Below are positions 7,033-14,081 of a stretch of DNA of 15,031 nt, piece after piece. Source of the stretch: Acetatifactor sp. GTDB taxonomy: Bacteria; Bacillota; Clostridia; Lachnospirales; Lachnospiraceae. Numbering within the stretch: the stretch's first letter is position 1; each line of letters opens with the position of its first letter. A model generated the notes under the pieces. It saw nothing but the letters and a program-made list of their open reading frames with translations. It was not told the DNA's origin and did not search any database. A program made the translations under genes and the position numbers. The DNA lies in NCBI GenBank assembly GCA_016303085.1, contig JAEDMI010000038.1:1-15031 (forward strand), in the 5' to 3' direction.

Positions 7033-8501
7033 TCTATCCTCAACTTAAATACCACAGGTTTATCGCTTCTCATTTCCGTTTCCAGCAGAAGCCCCTCCTC
7101 AGTTCTGTTCCAGGTCGGCTTTTTGTCATATCCCAGCACCTCTATATCCTTGATGATACCATGGAAATTTGCCTGTCTGGACGCATCCTGCTCTCCCAGG
7201 GAGGTGATACAATACTTTCCGTCCTCACTGCATTTCAGTGCCGTAACATACAGATAACCACTGCCGGTAGTAAAACGGAAATCCTGAGAAGTAAAATTCT
7301 TCTTAATGCCGTCAGAGAATTGTCCCTCCACAATCTGTGTAGGACCTTCCCCGTATTTTCTCCAAACCTGTGTATTGTAAATTGCTTCTCCGTTTGTTGC
7401 TAACCACTTACCAATCTCCAGGAGCAGATTCTTATCTTCCTCCGGAATCGTCCCGTCCGGCTTAGGTCCTATATTCAGAAGCAGACATCCGTTCTTGCTG
7501 ACGATATCCACCAAATCACAGATGATTTCCGATGCCTGTCTGTACCGGTTGTTTTTTGTATATCCCCAGGAATTCAACGCTACTGCCGTATCCGTCTGCC
7601 AGAAATACGGCTTGACATCCGCAAACTGACCACGCTCCACATCCGGCACAGCAGTTCCGAATAAAAAGGCATCATGTTTATAGTTGATGACCGCGTCACT
7701 TCCCCACTCCGCAGCCCGGTTATAATAGTATGCAGCAAATTTCATCAGATAAGGTTTTACGGCGCTGTGCTGTATCCACCAGTCAAAATAGACAATCTTG
7801 GGGCGATATCTGTCCACAATTTCACAGGTGCGTACCAGCCAGTCCTGAAGGAACTCCTCCGAGGGCATGGGCTCGCTGTATAAATCATGATGATTTCTCT
7901 CCGGCATGGAAGGCCAGTAAAAATCTCCCCTTTCCAGCGGTTCGTGAATGTCACTGTCAAATTCCTTGCCGTGCCCCATGAAGAACCAGTGTTCCACGCG
8001 ATGAGAGGATGCGCCTATCTCCATTCCCCGGTCACGGCAGCTTTTCGACAATTCACCCAAAACATCCTTATGTGGTCCCATTTCATAGGCATTCCAGTGA
8101 GAAATCTCGCTTCTGTACATCTGGAATCCGTCGTGATGTTCCGCTACGGGAACCACATACTTTGCTCCTGCCGCCTGAAACAGTTCCGCCCATTCCGCCG
8201 CATTAAACTTCTCTGCCGCAAACATGGGAATGAAATCCTTGTAGCCAAATTCCGTGTGCTTTCCGTAGGTCTCGATGTGGTGCTTATATTCCGGCGAGTC
8301 CTTCACATACATATTGCGGGAATACCATTCATTTCCAAATGCCGGCACACTGTAAATACCCCAGTGGATAAAAATACCGAATTTTGCTCTCCGATACCAC
8401 TCCGGTACCTGATAGACGGACAGAGATTCCCAATTGTCCTGATACGGGCCTTCCGCAATTACTTTTTCAATGGTTTCCAGATATGGTTTCATATCATACA
8501 T
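7029..8501 (-). CDS. Alpha-L-fucosidase, GH29
   Basis: This 490-residue enzyme is a retaining alpha-L-fucosidase that removes terminal fucose from oligosaccharides. The catalytic barrel starts near residue 34 (PEWYRRAKFGIFIHWGIYSV) and includes AEHHDGFQMY (120-129). IVYFDWW (236-242) contains Asp240 in the position of the nucleophile. GCLLLNIGPKPDGTIPEED ends the barrel region, and a beta-sandwich typical of GH29 follows from about 390. No signal peptide or membrane anchor is seen, so it should act inside the cell on imported sugars. The acid/base residue varies in this family and is not assigned. AAGGAG lies a good distance before the ATG at 8501. It follows GH42 by 65 bp and overlaps the AEC gene by four bases. 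Linkage preference cannot be read from the sequence. Confidence 0.94.
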   Translation of the reverse strand: MYDMKPYLETIEKVIAEGPYQDNWESLSVYQVPEWYRRAKFGIFIHWGIYSVPAFGNEWYSRNMYVKDSPEYKHHIETYGKHTEFGYKDFIPMFAAEKFNAAEWAELFQAAGAKYVVPVAEHHDGFQMYRSEISHWNAYEMGPHKDVLGELSKSCRDRGMEIGASSHRVEHWFFMGHGKEFDSDIHEPLERGDFYWPSMPERNHHDLYSEPMPSEEFLQDWLVRTCEIVDRYRPKIVYFDWWIQHSAVKPYLMKFAAYYYNRAAEWGSDAVINYKHDAFLFGTAVPDVERGQFADVKPYFWQTDTAVALNSWGYTKNNRYRQASEIICDLVDIVSKNGCLLLNIGPKPDGTIPEEDKNLLLEIGKWLATNGEAIYNTQVWRKYGEGPTQIVEGQFSDGIKKNFTSQDFRFTTGSGYLYVTALKCSEDGKYCITSLGEQDASRQANFHGIIKDIEVLGYDKKPTWNRTEEGLLLETEMRSDKPVVFKLRIE

Positions 8502-8566
8502 TTTTTGCTTCTCCTTTTGAAAATGGTGCCGATGGTAATTATGTCAACGACAAAAACATGTTGCGT

Positions 8567-10615
8567 TTACTGCATTTTATATACCCTGACCCCATACTTC
8601 TCAATCGTAATCTTTCCTTCTTCCCTCTTTTCACTCAAGAGATTGGAAAGACTTTTGTTCAAGGTAATCTCTGTCTGCTCCGCCGAATAATTCAAGACAA
8701 ACAAATACCTCCTACCCTCCTTCTCCCGCACTGCCAGTTCGCAGCTCTCAGGAAGCCTGAGCAAATCCCCGAAAGGCTCCGACACTCCCAGCTTATTCAG
8801 GAATATCCGCACAGTATCCTCCGCAAATGCCCCGCCAAAATAATATGCTTCCCCTTTGCCAAAGTGATTGCATATCAATGCCGGGGTCCCCGCATAATAG
8901 CTGGAGGTGTAGGTAGCCAGAACCTCCGCACGGTCTCCCGAAGGAGCAAGCAGGTCATTGAATACTGCGGCTTCAAATGTATCACCGTCCCATTCAACCA
9001 TCACGTGTCCGTCATCCGGCGCCACGAAAGAATACTCGGGAATATCTGTCCCTGTCACCTTTGCGGCAAGTCCCGGCAGATAATCCATGACACATTTTCC
9101 GTGTTTTTCTTTATAGCCTGTTCTGCAGCCCATGACCAGCTTGCCACCCTCTGCTACATACCGCTCCAGAATTGCCATTCGCTCCTCAGTCAGAATGCAT
9201 GCATGGGGATAAAACAGCACCTCATACTGCCGCAGGTCATCCGCCGAAGCAATCTTTTCCAAATAAACATAGTCAAAGGGCGTATGAGTCTGCTGCAATG
9301 TCACGAAAAGCGCATTCTGGCTGACAGAATCCACTCTGCTGTGCCATCTGTCAAGCTGAGCATCCCAGATATTGTCATAATCCTTCAAAATACCGACTTT
9401 CGCTATATACTTTGACCCTGCAAGTTCCCGGATGAGCTGCACTTTCTCATTGATTTCGGCAATCTCCCTGAGCCTTCTGTTTTCCCTGCCGGAGTAGTCC
9501 AATATGCCATGCCAGTAAATCTCTGTGCCGAAGGTACAGGTCCGCCAGCGAAAATAGCTGACATAGTCTGCGCCGTGGGCAATACTTTGCATAGTCCAGA
9601 GGGTAATCTGTCCGGGTCTGGGAGTAGGTGCCTCCATCCGTGTGTTCCATCCGTTTGCACCGCTCTGTTGCTCCATTATGCCAAAATTCGGCGATACCGC
9701 GCGCACTTCTGCAAGATTGCGACTCCACCATCTGTCCTTCATGGGGTCGTCGGAACGATAGCTGTCCAGCTCATAGCCGAAATCAGGGTAGGAGTCATAC
9801 ATCAGCACATCCAGGCTTTCCCGCTCCATGCGCTGATAGTCAATGTTGGCAAACATACCGTTGGTGGTGATAAAGTCCTCCGGTTTCTTGTACTTTCTGA
9901 TAATGTCCGCCTGCAGTTTTGCATAGCTGTTTACGCTGTCCGAGATAAACCGATAATAATCCAGCACCTCGTGGGGGTTCACGGAATTATTGTTGGTCTT
10001 TCTCGGCACATAAACCTCATCCCATCCCGTGTAAGTCTGATTCCAAAATACGGTTCCCCATGCCTTATTCAGTTCCTCCGGAGTGCCGTACTTTTCCTGA
10101 AGGAATTTACGGAACGCCACCGTATCGCTCTCAGAATAAAACCTGTCATTTTCACAGTTGAACTCATTGTCCAATTGCCAGCCCACGATGGCTGGATGCT
10201 TCGCGTAATGAGACGCGGATTTCTCCACAATGTTTCCGGTCTTCTCCCGATACACGGGAGAATTGTAATTGTAATGCCTCCTGGAGCCGTGACGATACAG
10301 ATTTCCATCAATATCCGCATTCAAAACCTCAGGATACTTTTCCGTCAGCCAGGCGGGAGGCGTAGCTGTAGGTGTGCAGAAAATAACCTGCATTCCCTTT
10401 TCTTCCGCCAAATCCAGAAAACTGTCGAAGAAATCATAGGTATACTCGCCCTCCCGGGGCTCTATCAGGCTCCAGGCAAACTCAGCTATACGGACTGTCT
10501 TCAAGCCCACTGCAAGCATCCTGTCCAAATCCTCCGCCCAAAGAGCTTTATCCCAATGCTCCGGATAGTAGCAGACTCCCAAATCAATTCCCGTTCCGTT
10601 GATTAGCTTTCTCAT
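8567..10615 (-). CDS. Beta-galactosidase, GH42
   Basis: This 682-residue enzyme is a retaining beta-galactosidase of family GH42. The barrel opens with GVCYYPEHWDKALWAEDLDRM (13-33) and carries the acid/base Glu151 in GWQLDNEF (145-152) and the nucleophile Glu315 in GIMEQQSG (312-319). A trimerisation-type Rossmann-like domain follows from about residue 400 (YEVLFYPHACILTEE), then a small beta domain at the C-terminus. The length is normal for the family. The Cys cluster that binds Zn in thermophilic members is not present; only Cys154 remains in that area. No signal peptide is seen. The ATG overlaps the phosphoesterase stop by four bases (10612-10615), with GGAGG 4 nt upstream, so it is probably coupled to that gene. 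Likely substrates are short galactosyl oligosaccharides, made in concert with the fucosidase; the exact linkage is unknown. Confidence 0.95.
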   Translation of the reverse strand: MRKLINGTGIDLGVCYYPEHWDKALWAEDLDRMLAVGLKTVRIAEFAWSLIEPREGEYTYDFFDSFLDLAEEKGMQVIFCTPTATPPAWLTEKYPEVLNADIDGNLYRHGSRRHYNYNSPVYREKTGNIVEKSASHYAKHPAIVGWQLDNEFNCENDRFYSESDTVAFRKFLQEKYGTPEELNKAWGTVFWNQTYTGWDEVYVPRKTNNNSVNPHEVLDYYRFISDSVNSYAKLQADIIRKYKKPEDFITTNGMFANIDYQRMERESLDVLMYDSYPDFGYELDSYRSDDPMKDRWWSRNLAEVRAVSPNFGIMEQQSGANGWNTRMEAPTPRPGQITLWTMQSIAHGADYVSYFRWRTCTFGTEIYWHGILDYSGRENRRLREIAEINEKVQLIRELAGSKYIAKVGILKDYDNIWDAQLDRWHSRVDSVSQNALFVTLQQTHTPFDYVYLEKIASADDLRQYEVLFYPHACILTEERMAILERYVAEGGKLVMGCRTGYKEKHGKCVMDYLPGLAAKVTGTDIPEYSFVAPDDGHVMVEWDGDTFEAAVFNDLLAPSGDRAEVLATYTSSYYAGTPALICNHFGKGEAYYFGGAFAEDTVRIFLNKLGVSEPFGDLLRLPESCELAVREKEGRRYLFVLNYSAEQTEITLNKSLSNLLSEKREEGKITIEKYGVRVYKMQ

Positions 10616-11169
10616 GTTTCCTCCATTCCGAACATATCATGACTTTTCTCTTCCTCCCGGCATCTTTCGCAGATTTCCTCAAACGTCACCGGGGTGTACC
10701 CGATTCTCTCCGCACTGACGCAAAAACTCTGCCCCGAGACACTCTTATAGGAAGGGTTATTATGTACATGCCCGTAAAAATTGGCATAGGGCATATTTGC
10801 ATTCAGATACACCGGTTCATGGGACAGAATAAAAAATTCCCTGTACAGCACAGGCCATTCCACACACTCCGAAAATCCCAGATTCCGCCACTGCTCACAA
10901 TCTCTGTGCCTGTCATGATTCCCCAAAATCAAAGTCTTTCTGCCATGCAGGGAAGCCAGAATTTCTCTGTCCTTATCTTCACCGTAGCAGGAGAAATCTC
11001 CCAGCACAAACACGGTATCCCCATCCTCTACAACGCTGTTCCAGTTGGCAATCATCTGTCTGTCCATCTCCTCCGCCGATGCAAAGGGACGGTTCTCATA
11101 TGAAATAATACGCTCATCGCCAAAATGCAGGTCTGCGATAAAAAAAGTTTTTGTATTGCTTCCACCCAT
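10612..11169 (-). CDS. Calcineurin-like metallophosphoesterase
   Basis: This small (185-residue) metallophosphoesterase has the complete five-block motif set: DLHFGD (13-18), GDFS (57-60), GNHD (83-86), SHEP (116-119) and GHVH (133-136). These supply the residues for two metal ions in the active site, so it should be a working hydrolase. Its short length places it with the stand-alone phage/bacterial type that lacks extra domains. The substrate is unknown: phosphomonoesters, cyclic nucleotides or nucleic-acid ends are all possible. It is soluble and probably cytoplasmic. A GGAGGAG site lies 8 nt before the ATG at 11169. It overlaps the GH42 start by four bases, which is notable since a phosphoesterase is not an obvious partner of a galactosidase. 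Confidence 0.92.
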   Translation of the reverse strand: MGGSNTKTFFIADLHFGDERIISYENRPFASAEEMDRQMIANWNSVVEDGDTVFVLGDFSCYGEDKDREILASLHGRKTLILGNHDRHRDCEQWRNLGFSECVEWPVLYREFFILSHEPVYLNANMPYANFYGHVHNNPSYKSVSGQSFCVSAERIGYTPVTFEEICERCREEEKSHDMFGMEET

Positions 11170-11200
11170 AATGCAGTCTCCTCCATACAGCTATACTATA

Positions 11201-11521
11201 CTAAACAAACGTCTCTCTCATAGGGCTGAACACATCCACCAGCTTGCCGGCTTCCAAACACCTGACTCCGTGAACGGAGTCGGAGGGCATGAGCACACTG
11301 TCACCCTTTTTCACCACCTGAGTCTCACCGTCGATGGTGAACTCGAAAACTCCTTCTGCAATATACGTAATCTGAAGGTGAGGATGGCTGTGGGTATTCC
11401 CCACCGCTCCCTTCTCAAAGGTAATCTCGCACATCATCAGTTCATCACAGTAGCTCATAACCTTTCTTGTCACTCCCGGCTCACAGGGAGTTATTTTACA
11501 CTCTTCATTTTTCACAAACAT
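11201..11521 (-). CDS. Single-domain cupin protein, KdgF-like
   Basis: This is a 106-residue single-domain cupin, a small beta-barrel that holds one metal ion. The first motif is GNTHSHPHLQITYIAEGVFEFTI with ligands His44, His46 and Gln50; the second is GDSVLMPSDSVHGV with His84. The ending LVDVFSPMRETF is typical of the group that contains KdgF, which linearises 4,5-unsaturated uronate from pectin and alginate. Many proteins of this look have other roles, such as sugar-binding or isomerising functions, so a KdgF role is only inferred. AAGGAG lies before the ATG. It lies 31 bp before the phosphoesterase and 25 bp after the TatD gene, in the middle of the operon. Confidence 0.87.
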   Translation of the reverse strand: MFVKNEECKITPCEPGVTRKVMSYCDELMMCEITFEKGAVGNTHSHPHLQITYIAEGVFEFTIDGETQVVKKGDSVLMPSDSVHGVRCLEAGKLVDVFSPMRETFV

Positions 11522-11546
11522 TATCGCTTTCTCCTTCCTCCGCTAT

Positions 11547-12323
11547 TTATTTTGGTAAACCGTACAGTTCATGGGCATTCTCCCACGCCGCCTGCCTCAC
11601 GGTCTCCTCATCCACGCCCTTAAGTTCCGCCAAAACCGAGATGACATACGGAATATTCAGGGAACTGTTTCTCTTCCCCCGGTTAGGCTCCGGTGCCAGA
11701 TAGGGACAATCCGTTTCAAGGACAATACGTTCTAAGGGAATATACTCCACAGCTTCTTTCAGCTTCCTGGCATTTTTGAAGGTAAGTACTCCGCCGATGC
11801 CAATGAAGAACCCCATATCCAGGAAGATTTTTGCCGTCTCCTTTGTATAAGAGTAGCAATGAATGACACCTCCGATTTCTCCCGCCTTTTCCGCCGTCAT
11901 GATGTCAACCGTATCCTTTGCCGCATCTCTGGAATGAATTACCACCGGTTTCTTTATATCCCTTGCCAGATTCAGCTGACGGACGAACCACTCCTTTTGA
12001 ACTTCACGTTCCGGTTCATCCCAGTAGTAATCCAGCCCGATTTCTCCCACTGCCACGCATTTCTCCAACTGACACTGCTGTCGCAACCATTCAAAAGACT
12101 CCTCTGTCAATTCCCCTGTCTCGTTAGGGTGTATTCCGATAGCTCCGTAAATATATTCATAGCGGTTCATCAGGTCAATCGTGCGCCGGCAGGACGCCGG
12201 GCTTGCTCCTACATTCACCACCTTCGCAATGCCGTGTTCCGGCAGGGATTTCAGCAATTCCTCCCTGTCCCCGTCGAATGCCTCATCGTCATAATGGGCA
12301 TGGGTATCAAAAATTTGTGTCAT
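11547..12323 (-). CDS. TatD family metal-dependent deoxyribonuclease/hydrolase
   Basis: This 258-residue TIM-barrel hydrolase belongs to the TatD family, metal-dependent enzymes with 3'-5' exonuclease activity in DNA repair and nucleic-acid turnover. The metal ligands are all in place: THAH (7-10), GEIGLDYYW (93-101) with Glu94, VIHSRDA (128-134) with His130, GVIHCYS (152-158) with His155, and ETDCPYLAPEP (203-213) with Asp205. A start six codons earlier (12341) is possible but has no spaced ribosome site. The start at 12323 has AAAGGA 5 nt upstream, and the protein then begins directly before the first metal motif as in close relatives. TatD is usually a housekeeping gene near metG or rsmA-ksgA, so its place among sugar enzymes is slightly unusual. 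Confidence 0.92.
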   Translation of the reverse strand: MTQIFDTHAHYDDEAFDGDREELLKSLPEHGIAKVVNVGASPASCRRTIDLMNRYEYIYGAIGIHPNETGELTEESFEWLRQQCQLEKCVAVGEIGLDYYWDEPEREVQKEWFVRQLNLARDIKKPVVIHSRDAAKDTVDIMTAEKAGEIGGVIHCYSYTKETAKIFLDMGFFIGIGGVLTFKNARKLKEAVEYIPLERIVLETDCPYLAPEPNRGKRNSSLNIPYVISVLAELKGVDEETVRQAAWENAHELYGLPK

Positions 12324-12328
12324 AACGT

Positions 12329-12334
12329 TCCTTT
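12329..12334 (-). promoter_or_regulatory. Shine-Dalgarno site that decides the TatD gene start
   Basis: AAAGGA on the - strand lies 5 nt before the ATG at 12323-12321, inside the longer reading from 12341. The upstream ATG has only AGG one base away, which is too close to work. Confidence 0.6.
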
Positions 12335-12370
12335 CCGTCATACCTGTTTAGAGGTCATCCGAGAACCGGA

Positions 12371-13000
12371 CTATAGCCTTCCGTTTACGGGTTTATCGTA
12401 GTACACCCTGCTCTTCTCGATAATTTTTAGCTTTCCGTTTTCCAGCGCAAGAATGGAAACGGCGCAATTCGGCAAGGCAATCTCCCAGAAGTCTCTGTCC
12501 GGGATAGATGCAAGACTGTTTAAAATGCATCTGTTCAGTGCACCGTGCGCCACAATCAGCACATTCTCACATTTCCCCTCCAAAGGAAAAATTTTCTCTC
12601 TCAAAAATTCCTCCGCCCTTTTCCGGGCATGGTCAAGGGATTCCGCCCCATCGGTAGGTGCATAACAGTCCGGTTTGAAGAGAAATGAGTACATGGGATG
12701 CATGGGATTGCTCTTCGCCGTATCCGAACATTCTCCTTCACTGGGTCCAAAACAAAGCTCTCTCAGTCTCTCGTCTGTCTGCACCTCTATGTTTCTGCTG
12801 CCGATAACAGTCCGGGCAGTCACCAGCGCCCGTTGCAAGGGCGAGCTGAACGCCGCATCAAAATTGACATTCTTTAGCCCTTCTGCTGTTTTTACCGCCA
12901 GCTCAATTCCGTTTTCATTTAAGGGAACATCCTGTTGTCCCTGAAAACGTCCGGCTTTATTCCAGTCTGTCTCTCCGTGCCTCATCAAGTATATCAGCAT
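12371..13000 (-). CDS. Histidine phosphatase family protein (phosphoglycerate mutase-like)
   Basis: This is a 209-residue member of the histidine phosphatase superfamily, cytoplasmic enzymes that form a phosphohistidine intermediate. The nucleophile is His8 in the RHGETDWN motif (7-14). SSPLQRALVTA (52-62) carries the second Arg (57), DERLREL (76-82) the Glu81, and VAHG (150-153) the second active-site His152. Members of this small bacterial type include cobalamin ribazole phosphatases, phosphoserine phosphatases and broad phosphatases; true cofactor-dependent phosphoglycerate mutase is longer (about 230-250). The substrate is unknown. GGAGAT is 9 nt before the ATG, inside the end of the upstream esterase gene, from which it is separated by 7 bp. 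Confidence 0.92.
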   Translation of the reverse strand: MLIYLMRHGETDWNKAGRFQGQQDVPLNENGIELAVKTAEGLKNVNFDAAFSSPLQRALVTARTVIGSRNIEVQTDERLRELCFGPSEGECSDTAKSNPMHPMYSFLFKPDCYAPTDGAESLDHARKRAEEFLREKIFPLEGKCENVLIVAHGALNRCILNSLASIPDRDFWEIALPNCAVSILALENGKLKIIEKSRVYYDKPVNGRL

Positions 13001-13007
13001 GTTTCGC

Positions 13008-14081
13008 TTATCTCCAATTCATGATGCTTTTAATCTCCCGCACCACCAGTTCTGCGGTTCTTTTCTGAGTGAACTCACAGGGATGCCAGTCTGCGCCATA
13101 GCCGTCCTCCGGGTTCTGGGGCGGCAGAGAGAGGAAATGCACCTTTTCATCCTTCTGAGTCGTTTTAAAGATTTTCACTGCCTCTTCCAGCTCTTTCAAT
13201 ACCCGCTGATCCATGGTGCCCAGCATACAGAGAATTTCAGCCCCGGGATTGTTCTCTCTGATATATTTCAAAAATTCCACGTATCGGTCTCTGTAATCGT
13301 TCTTTCTCTCCTGTATATCCTTACACCAGCTGCAATCGTTGGTCCCCAGATTAATCAGAATAATGTCCGGCACGAACCGGGAAAAATCCCATTTCTCCCA
13401 CCTGCTCTCATCCTCTCCGAAAAGTTTTTCGGAGCCTGAAATATCCGTGTACCGATAAACCTCCGGCATCAGCCATTTATCAGAGGGTTCTGTCGCCGTC
13501 TCCTCCACATAGCCCGAAACAATACCGTTTCCGCTCCAGGACACCAGATTCACCTCCGCACCCAAATCCTTTGCTGTCAGGAGAGAGTAGGATTTGGTGG
13601 GATTTTCCGTAGCAGTGTGAAAGGGCTGCAACTCATTTTCCGCTTCCACGCCGTAGCCGCAGGTGATAGAATCTCCGATAATTTCCATTTTCCGTTCGCA
13701 GGCTGTAGGCGGCGGACAGAGCTTATCTGTATCAATCTCAATATACCGGATTCCGCACTTACCGAATGCCGCCTCGGAATATTTCATGATTTTGACGGTT
13801 ACCTGCTCTTCCGTATCGCTCTCATAAAGCGTGTAAATGCCTTCCGGCTTATCCAGGCAAATACGCTTTACCGGCTCCTCACCGTTATTCACATATACGG
13901 CAATTCGTCCCTTCAATTCCTCTCCCCAGGCATCCGCATCACTCCAAATCTCTGCAACCGCCTTTTTCCCCACAAAGGTAAAGCTGGCACTGCTGCCGGA
14001 ATACCCCAGATACCGAACTCCTTCCGCAAACAGTGTTCTGCCTGTCACCTTTACCTTATCCTCTGTCGCCTGAAATTTCAT
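13008..14081 (-). CDS. SGNH/GDSL esterase with N-terminal beta-sandwich, CE2-like
   Basis: This 357-residue protein has two parts. An N-terminal beta-rich domain (about 1-125) contains GVRYLGYSGSSASFTFVG, and an SGNH hydrolase follows with block I MEIIGDSITCGYG (132-144, nucleophile Ser138), SWSGNG (181-186), block III LGTNDC (245-250) and block V DWHP (331-334, His333). This two-domain plan is that of carbohydrate esterase family 2, deacetylases acting on xylan, mannan and other sugars. CE2 enzymes are often secreted, but no signal peptide is seen, so it probably works on imported sugars. The start at 14081 has AAAGGAGA 10 nt upstream and overlaps the MATE stop by four bases (ATGA, 14078-14081). 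The substrate is inferred, not seen. Confidence 0.9.
   Translation of the reverse strand: MKFQATEDKVKVTGRTLFAEGVRYLGYSGSSASFTFVGKKAVAEIWSDADAWGEELKGRIAVYVNNGEEPVKRICLDKPEGIYTLYESDTEEQVTVKIMKYSEAAFGKCGIRYIEIDTDKLCPPPTACERKMEIIGDSITCGYGVEAENELQPFHTATENPTKSYSLLTAKDLGAEVNLVSWSGNGIVSGYVEETATEPSDKWLMPEVYRYTDISGSEKLFGEDESRWEKWDFSRFVPDIILINLGTNDCSWCKDIQERKNDYRDRYVEFLKYIRENNPGAEILCMLGTMDQRVLKELEEAVKIFKTTQKDEKVHFLSLPPQNPEDGYGADWHPCEFTQKRTAELVVREIKSIMNWR

Noticed and set aside
8502..8566. Possible internal promoter before the fucosidase gene (TTGACA on the - strand)
   Set aside because: The -35 is perfect but no acceptable -10 lies 16-18 bp downstream. A cre-like match in the same gap has three mismatches to consensus. 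The 65-bp gap shows nothing else firm.
8384..10606. Long open frames on the + strand (8384-9415 and 9509-10606) opposite the GH42 gene
   Set aside because: They lie antisense to clear catalytic motifs of GH42 and GH29, have no ribosome site, and the proteins show no recognisable domain; they follow from the base composition of the real genes.
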